From the NCBI GenBank assembly GCA_025667525.1, contig CM046882.1, forward strand, positions 19,232,488 through 19,296,487: a stretch of DNA of 64,000 nucleotides, read 5' to 3'. The notes beneath the pieces were generated by a model. The model was not told the origin of the DNA. It saw nothing but the letters and a program-made list of their open reading frames with translations, and made no database searches. Of the stretch, positions 57,401 through 64,000 are shown in pieces (position 1 is the first letter of the stretch; each line of letters begins with the position of its first letter). This DNA comes from Glebionis coronaria (lineage: Eukaryota; Streptophyta; Magnoliopsida; Asterales; Asteraceae). The translations under genes and the position numbers were made by a program.

Positions 57401-60400
57401 TCTCACCTCCATGCTCGTAAAATCTCTAAACATCAATGATAAAGTCAAAAAGTTAGTATAAATTATGCAAAAGGGCGAAACAACAAGATAGAAGAAAAGT
57501 AAAGTCACCTCAGGCGCAAGATAGCAGCGTCTCCTTCCCCCCGTATCAAAGAAAAAAGAGAAATCAGACGGATCATCATGAGGAATGTAGGTTGGTTTAA
57601 ATGATGCAAAGTCCGCAAGGTAAAGCCAGTTCCAAGATGTAACCAACACATTCTCGCATTTGATATCACCGTGACATATGCCATTGTCATGACACTGTTT
57701 CACTGCATATAACAACTGCATAACAAGATATATTAGAAAACTGGGTAACAAAATACTGTAATCAATATTAGAAGAAAGGGGCAAACCTGAAACGCCAACC
57801 ATTTCTTCTCAACAAGGCTGAGGAAAGGCCGCGTACTCAGTCGGTCATGAAGATTATTGAAAAAGTATTGCCTCAACAAGTAAGCAGCTTTATCAGTCTC
57901 GAGCCAAAACTGCAATATATATGTTGCTAAGAGTTGTTTTCACTAACAAAAAATTAATTAATGTAAGCATCTACACGAATCATCTATTACTTATATCGAC
58001 TGGAGTCACATGTAACAAGCATACAGTTGGGTACAGTTCGCACAGCATATGATAAGAATAGGATCATTCAATCAATGCCACAAACATAGTTATTTACAAT
58101 TGAGGGTGGGTTGTGTAACAATCTATTAAAAACTCGAAACGGTCTACAAAAATTTAAAGCTCATCTGTTCCATTATCTAAGATCGATAGCACCAACTGTA
58201 CATAGTTATAAACCACTTCTCAATAAGCAATGTATACGCTTATTATATTTTGAAACTATAAGCACCCCAAATTATACGTTTAACTTCACAGAGATAGGAT
58301 CCCTTCAATCCTAACCATCAACTTTCACAAAATCAATATCCCGCCCCAAGGACAAGGCCTATGTTTGGGAAAACAAGGTTCGTTTAATAGATCCACTTAT
58401 AAAGTGTAAAATGGTTCAAAAGCTAAACACTCGTTTCGAAACCATTAGATTCTATATAGACGCTAAAAGCTACATAGTAAATGCTCCAAAAAGCTCGTCA
58501 GCAATCACAGGCACAGGAAATGTTCGGACTAACAAAGCAGCCCACTCACATATAATACACTAATAATCTAACTCCTACTAATTCACATAACATAAACAAG
58601 CACAATCACAGTCAACGTGAAATCTGCATAATCAACAACGTGTTCAAACTTTATGCAAATCATTCAATACCTAGCCATTGAACATTCAATTTCCACTAAA
58701 AAACTAAAATAACCTGAAATGGCTAAACACTCATTTTGAAGGCATACGTAAATGATAGAAGCTACTACATAATAAATGCTCTAAAAAGCTAGCCACCAAT
58801 CACAGGGCTGGCATATAATATACACCAATCATCATCTAACTGCTCAACTTAACAATTACATACTCATTCAGATAACATAAACAAGCACAATCATTCAATA
58901 TCTAACCATCAAACATTTACATAACTGATAATAAATTCACAAAAACATTGACAACAGACTCACACGCTCCCAAGGACAACATATGTGAGAGGCAATAAAC
59001 CTGAAATGACCAAACATGAAAATTGACCCTACGAGTGAGAACCTGGCAAATACGCGCCAAATACAAAGTGTAAAAATGATCCAAAAGCTAAACGCTCGTT
59101 TCGAGACCATACGTAAACGTTAAAAGCTACAACATACTAAATGCTCCGTAAGATTTACAGTACATACTTACTGACATAACATAAACAAGCACAATCACAA
59201 TAATCATCAAACATGAGGATTCACTATCCGACTAAAAATGTATCGAAATATGCGCTTTGGCACGCTCATATTTGCGCCGCTCATAGTGATGTAACATGAT
59301 TTAATAATCTAATATAATTAACGCGCCTAGGGACAATATGCAAAAGGCAATGTTCAGACCGACTCAACGGCCGCTAAAAACTAATAGAAACTAAATTACT
59401 AATTCGCGTAAATTAAACATATCACAATCAAATACACAGAATAATGAACCTGAAATGGCCAGACATGAGGATTATCAATGCGACTAAAAACCTCGCGAAT
59501 ACGCGCCAGTTTCCGCTCATATTCGCGCAAATCAATCGAATCGCCACGCTTAAAATAAACCTTCACCAAAACTAATCCTTCATCATGTTTACACTGAATA
59601 GATTTCAAAAACCTAGCTCTACCTAACACCTCTTTGAGGACTAAATTGTATGATGAAGGCAGATCGTGGAGATAGTACTCAGTTGATGAGGCTTGTGTCG
59701 TTCGTGCGATCTTGTTCCCCATTGATTGGTTAATTGAATTAACTGTTTGTGTTTTTGTGTATTTCAAATGGCCAAACATAAGGATTCTCTATCCGATTAA
59801 AAACGTAACGAATACGCGCCAAATCGCGCTGCTCATATAGATTTAACAAACTACTAATATGACTAACGCGCCTAAAAACTAATATAATGCATAACATACT
59901 AAATTGCTACTAATTCGCGCAAAATAAACAATTAACAGTGTGTTTTTGTGTGTGTGAAATGGCCAAACATGAGGATCCTCTATCCGACTAAAAACGCTGC
60001 TCGTACATGTATTCGCGCTGCTCGTACATGTATTCGCGCGCTGCTCATACATGTATTCGCGCGCGGCTCATACATGTATTCGCGCGCTGCTCATACATGA
60101 ATCCGCGCCGCTCATACATGTATTCGCGACTACTCGCCAAATCGCGCTGCTCATATTGATCCAACAAACTACTAATATAATTAGCGCGCCTAAGGAAAAA
60201 TGCATCACATACTAAATTACTACTAATTCGCGTAAATTAAACATATCACAATCAAATACACATAATAATCAACCTGAAATGGCCAAACATGAGAATTATC
60301 AATGTGACCAAAAACCAAATCGCGCGGCTCATACATGTATTCGCGCGCTCATATTCACACTCTGCTCATATTGATTTAACAAACTACGAACGCGTCTAAA

Positions 60401-61850
60401 AACTAATATAATGCATAACATACTAAATTACTACTAATTCGTGTAACATAAACATATATCACAATCACAATTAAATAGACAAAATAATGAACCTGAAATG
60501 GCCAGACATGAGGATTATCAATGCGACTAAAAACCTCGCGAATACGCGCCAGTTTCCGCTCATATTCGCGCAAATCGATTGAATCGCCGCGCTTAAAATA
60601 AACCTTCACCAAAACTAGACCTTCATCATGTTTACACTGAATAGATTTGAGGAACCTAGCTCTACCTAACACCTCTTTGAGGACTAAATTGTAAGATGAA
60701 GGCAGATCGTGGAGATAGTATTCAGTTGAGGATGCTTGTGTTGTTCGTGCAATCTTATTCCCCATTGATTGATGAATTAAATTAACTGTGTGTGTTTTTG
60801 TGTGTGCTAAATGCCAAACATAAGGATTCCCTATCCGACTAAAAACATAGTGAATACGCGCCAAATCGCGCTGCTCATACATGTATCCGCGCGGCTCATA
60901 CAAGAGGATTCTCTATCCGATTAAAAACGTAGTGTTCGCGCGGCTCATACATGTATTCGCGCAGCTCATACAAGAGGATTCTCTATCCGATTAAAAACGT
61001 AGTGTTCGCGCGGCTCATACATGTATTCGCGCGGCTCATACATGTATTCACGCGGCTCATACATGTATTCGCGCAGCTCATACAAGAGGAATCTCTATCC
61101 GATTAAAAACGTAGTGTTCGCGCTGCTCATATTCGCGCCTCATATTGATCTAATAAACTACTAATACAATTAACGCGCCTAAGGACGATATGCATAACAT
61201 ACTAAATTACTACTAATTCGCGTAAATTAAACATATCACAATCAAATACAGTGCGATTTTATTCCCCATTGATTGATGAATTAAATTAAATTAAATTAAC
61301 TGTGTGTGTGTGAAATGCCCAAACATGAGTATTCTCTATCCGATTAAAAACGTAGCGAATATGCGCCAAATTGAGCTGCTCATACATGTATTCGCGATGC
61401 TCATACATGTATTCGCGCGGCTCAAACATGTATTCGCGCGGCTCATATTGATCTAATAAACTACTAATTTAATTAGCGCGCCTAAGGAAAATATGCATCA
61501 CATACCAAATTACTACTAATTCGCGTAGCATAAACAATTAGAATCACAATCACAATTAAATACAGATAATAATGAACCTGAAATGGCCAGACATGAGGAT
61601 TATCAATGCGACTAAAAACCTCGCGAACACGCGCTAGTTTCCGCTCATATTCGCGCAAATCAATCGAATCGCCTCGCTTAAAATAAACCTTCACCAAAAC
61701 TAGACCTTCATCGTGTTTACACTGAATAGATTTGAGAAACCTAGCTCTACCTAACACCTCTTTGAGGACTAAATTGTATGATGAAGGCAGATCGTGGAGA
61801 TAGTATTCAGTTGAGGATGCTTGCGTTGTTCGTGCGATCTTATTCCCCAT
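51497..61850 (-). CDS. VPS15: VPS15, regulatory kinase of the class III PI3-kinase complex
   Basis: Ten exons traced on the minus strand, all phases matching: 61578-61850 (exon 1, most distal of three versions), 57787-57909, 57509-57715, 57346-57425, 56721-56826, 55523-55699, 52512-55433, 52034-52278, 51849-51948 and 51497-51673. The product is 1,469 residues, close to plant VPS15. The N-terminus MGNKIAR is an N-myristoylation signal. The protein-kinase domain is atypical: catalytic loop [13 protein letters not shown] and ADFASFKP in place of DFG, followed by YLAPE. A HEAT-repeat middle follows, then C-terminal WD40 blades ([42 protein letters not shown]). VPS15 anchors VPS34 and ATG6/Beclin to endosomal and pre-autophagosomal membranes. 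Neighbouring alternative exons 1 lie at 60493-60765 and 59450-59722. Confidence 0.95.
57910..59449 (-). other. VPS15 intron 1, proximal part
   Basis: Non-coding intron DNA between exon 2 and the nearest exon 1 version. It contains diverged stretches resembling the end of exon 1 (AACCTGAAATGGC-type words near 58711, 59000 and 59220) and two related blocks ending ATAACATAAACAAGCACAATCA. No other gene is seen. Confidence 0.6.
59450..59722 (-). CDS. VPS15: VPS15 first-exon version 1a (proximal)
   Basis: 273 bp from ATG 59722 to a CAG|GTTCATTA donor, encoding the 91 N-terminal residues ([13 protein letters not shown] to NPHVWPFQ). Identical in protein to version 1b and one residue different from 1c, yet about 15 bases differ from 1b, all synonymous. 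The open frame, start context (AATCAATGGGG) and splice donor are all intact. It could serve as an alternative first exon spliced to 57909. Part of its upstream sequence is also duplicated. Confidence 0.75.
59995..60128. repeat. Minisatellite, CGCG(C/G)GCTCATACATGTATT type, block 1
   Basis: About six units of roughly 21 bp, GCTCATACATGTATTCGCGC with variants, between exon versions 1a and 1b. The unit contains the palindrome ATACATGTAT and alternating CG. Further blocks lie at 60876-61140 and 61372-61450. Confidence 0.85.
60493..60765 (-). CDS. VPS15: VPS15 first-exon version 1b (middle)
   Basis: 273 bp from ATG 60765 to a CAG|GTTCATTA donor. The encoded 91 residues equal those of version 1a. 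Upstream of it the frame stays open into a degraded partial copy ([17 protein letters not shown]) without an ATG near the gene start, which shows how the array grew. Possible alternative first exon. Confidence 0.75.
60876..61140. repeat. Minisatellite block 2 with 70-bp higher-order unit
   Basis: The 21-bp units are mixed with a larger unit starting CAAGAGGATTCTCTATCCGA (60901, 60971 and about 61083). The larger unit is a degraded end of exon 1 (complement of the CGGATAGAGAATCCTC part). Confidence 0.85.
61250..61390 (-). pseudogene. Truncated VPS15 exon 1 remnants
   Basis: At 61252-61270 the minus strand reads ATGGGGAATAAAATCGCAC, the first codons of exon 1 (MGNKIA). At about 61310-61360 lies a degraded end-of-exon copy (complement of AAATGCCCAAACATGAG). 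These are further partial copies of the same unit, without a usable frame. Confidence 0.6.
61372..61450. repeat. Minisatellite block 3
   Basis: Three to four units of the CTCATACATGTATTCGCG type between the truncated exon remnant and exon version 1c. Confidence 0.8.
61578..61850 (-). CDS. VPS15: VPS15 first-exon version 1c (distal)
   Basis: 273 bp from ATG 61850 to a CAG|GTTCATTA donor. It differs in protein from 1a and 1b at one residue (LARV instead of LARI). It is the only version whose upstream side is not repeat array: a TG-rich leader, AGGGTTTTG and a GGGAGGGA run near 61977. It is therefore the best candidate for the ancestral exon next to the original promoter; I used it in the main VPS15 model. 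Confidence 0.85.
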
Positions 61851-64000
61851 CGATTGGTTAATTTAATTGAATTTGATTAACTGTGTGTTTTGTGTGTTTT
61901 TGTGTGTGTGTGTGTGAATTTGATTGGATTAAATTAGGGTTTTGAAATTGGGGAAGATGGTGATGTCGTTATGGGAGGGAGGGAGGGAGTTTGCGTGGTC
62001 TCGTAGCTGATGAATGGTAAATTACTTCGTAATTATTTTATTATTTTAAAACAAATTTTAGTTTTTTTTTTTTTTTTGTTTTGATACGTCATAAAAAAAA
62101 GAAAATATTTATACGTGTAATAAAAAAGTTAATAGTTGTTAGTTTTTTTGTTAAAAAAATAATTTAATAGCTCTTTTTGACACAATATATTTATAGAACT
62201 GATAGCTTTTTATTTTAAAGAAATAGCTCTTAAATAAAAAACGGTTCCATACAGCTTTTTAGATTGTCAAGGGCTGTTAAATGTAAATTAATGATATAAC
62301 CTCCAACCATATTATAATTTATTAAAAGATGTCCTTTTAAGTCAGTTTACATCTTATCATTACAGTTAATAACTAATATACCAAACACTTTTATTAAAAT
62401 TAATAGCTTTTTAGCAAACAGCTTACAGTTGACAGCTTACAGCTTACAACTTACAGTTAACAGCTTACAGCTTACAGCTAGTTTTGCCAAACATAGCCTA
62501 GGGGTGTCAATATTTTCGATCCCATCCGACCTGAACAGATTCGAATATATTTGGGTCATTACGGTCAGACTCAATCAAACACATCTTAGATTTTATTCAT
62601 TACAATTCCACAACATTACAATTCCAACACATTTCTATTCATTCAATTACAATTACATCAAATTACAATTCCTTTCAAAGATTACAATTCCCTTAAAAAC
62701 ATTCTGCGAACCAAACGGAGCCTAAAAGTTTATTAACCACACCGACACTGTTTGACTCGTTGACGTCATCATCATGATCATCAACAACTGGATAAACTCC
62801 GGTTTCAACAGATTTGTTATGGATGACGTCATCATATTCGTAAGCATCAACTTGACGATCATCATCAACACGATTAGAGTCACCTGGCCAGGTGAACTTG
62901 CCTCAGTGTCCTCCTTTCTTCGGTGGTGATCCGTTCATTCCCGTTGATGATTTCCGGTCGGTTTTTGTGGTTAGTGGAGAGATTGAGCTGGAGGCCTTGC
63001 CGAGACAAGCCAGCACGTACGCCGACCCCCTTTCGCCGAGGTCTTTCATTGCCATTTCACCGGTTTCGCGAGTCAAATATCTACAAAATAGTGTGGGCCA
63101 TTATTCTTTTTTTTCGTGTTTTTTTTCATGATGTTTATAGATTCTGAATTTTATAGAACAAGTAATATCACTTTGCAAGGTCATTTTATCCTGGCATGAT
63201 ATCTATAGGTTAACGCGCAAACGATCTAATACAACCACGGATGATTACCATCTGTAAATATTTGATGCATTGGTAAGATCCTTGGAGGGCAAATTAAAAA
63301 ACTAATGAATGTTTACATCCTCTCATCACCAATAATGTACAATATATCAGTACCAACTTTTCCGGCAATAAGTATAACATGTATCTGTTATATTAGGTAG
63401 AATGTTGTTTTTACTTAACCCATGCTGATTTTTATAAACAGCAAGTTAAGTCTTTGTTTAAAAATCTTTCAAGGGGACAATATATATAGTACAGTGAGCT
63501 CTTTTAACTTCTATCTTGGTCTTTCTTTGTCGACTTTGACCTTAAATAAATATTTTTGTATGATATAATAATTGATGAAATTTGTACCAATGAAAACACA
63601 TATAAAACTCAGTCTATTCATATATCTTACATTAAGTAAGTATATAACACATGCGAAAATAGTAAAGTCAAAGTTGAACCAGTTTGACTCTAAAAAGTCA
63701 AAATGGACACTTATTTTATTTTGTACAATAATACAGTATTTATTTTCATTGCCATTCTAATATTTTTATTTTGTATTTGAATCATCAATAGGTTGCAGAC
63801 TGACCGTAGGGTGGTCTTGCTGCAAATGGTATGCAAACTGTTACATAGTAGGTTGTTCTTGCTGCAAATGATATGCAACCTGTAGGGGCTGATATGGAGG
63901 CTGAATGGAGGGGGTTAGAGGTTCAACTCCTTACCTCCTGTCATTCCCAATGTGGGGGATTTTCCCAGAATTGGTAGCCGGGTTCGAATCCCAGCGCAAT
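61851..64000. other. VPS15 upstream region and AT-rich repeats
   Basis: Presumed VPS15 promoter and spacer. It contains poly-T runs near 62065, a stretch of repeated ACAGCTTACAG words at about 62418-62480, and CCAAACATAGCC and CCAAACGGAGCC ends that look like DNA-transposon remnants. A frame at 62892-63131 has no recognisable relatives. A good pol III B-box match (GGTTCGAATCCC) lies at about 63982-63993, at the very end of the window. Confidence 0.5.

Noticed and set aside
59995..61450. CRISPR-like regular repeats
   Set aside because: This is a plant nuclear genome; units are contiguous 21-bp minisatellite repeats without unique spacers.
62429..62725. 98-codon frame rich in LTVNSLQLTA-type repeats
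   Set aside because: Product of the ACAGCTTACAG repeat, not a protein gene.
62892..63147. Two overlapping frames starting near MNLPQCPPFFGG
   Set aside because: No family resemblance, no exon partners and no conservation test possible; could be a gene remnant, but support is insufficient.

Overview
The window is nuclear DNA of a flowering plant. It has intron-containing plant genes with GT/AG junctions, Ty1/copia, Athila-type Ty3/gypsy, Mutator-like and Helitron-derived DNA, and AT-rich spacers. The protein families are eudicot-like; an asterid such as a composite is my guess, not something the sequence proves. Roughly 40 percent of the window is intact or nearly intact transposable element.

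Region 1 (1-29267) is a tandem segmental duplication. Copy A (1-18070) and copy B (19771-29267) each hold a 3' remnant of an F-box/FBD gene, a four-exon F-box/FBD gene, and an intronless gene on the minus strand for the splicing factor Crooked neck/CLF1. Copy A alone carries two full-length Ty1/copia elements (1776-7122 and 8392-13649), each with LTR pairs that look identical and 5-bp target duplications. Copy B still shows both empty sites, so both insertions came after the duplication. Copy A's F-box gene is broken by a 2-bp frameshift and an intronic Copia; copy B's is intact. Spacer 18071-19770 holds a Helitron Rep/helicase fragment.

Region 2 (30242-44895) is one Mutator-like element with 91-bp terminal inverted repeats and a perfect 9-bp target duplication. 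It has a transposase-derived gene that lost its catalytic core and, convergent to it, a small GRF zinc-finger gene. A full-length Athila-type retrotransposon (33717-44356, 1,891-codon gag-pol ORF, 5-bp target duplication) is nested between them.

Region 3 (44896-51190) has a short-repeat cluster followed by a 12-exon glutamate carboxypeptidase II/AMP1-type gene on the plus strand. It looks complete except for one apparent 2-bp frameshift in exon 1.

Region 4 (51497-61850) is a complete minus-strand VPS15 gene, the regulatory protein kinase of the class III PI3-kinase complex. I traced its kinase, HEAT and WD40 parts over ten exons. Its first exon, which carries the N-myristoylation site, is present three times in tandem at about 1.05-kb spacing. 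The three copies differ almost only at synonymous sites and sit in a minisatellite field that appears to derive from the end of that exon. This is the most unusual structure in the window.

The last 2 kb (61851-64000) are the presumed VPS15 promoter side and AT-rich repeats with no recognisable gene.
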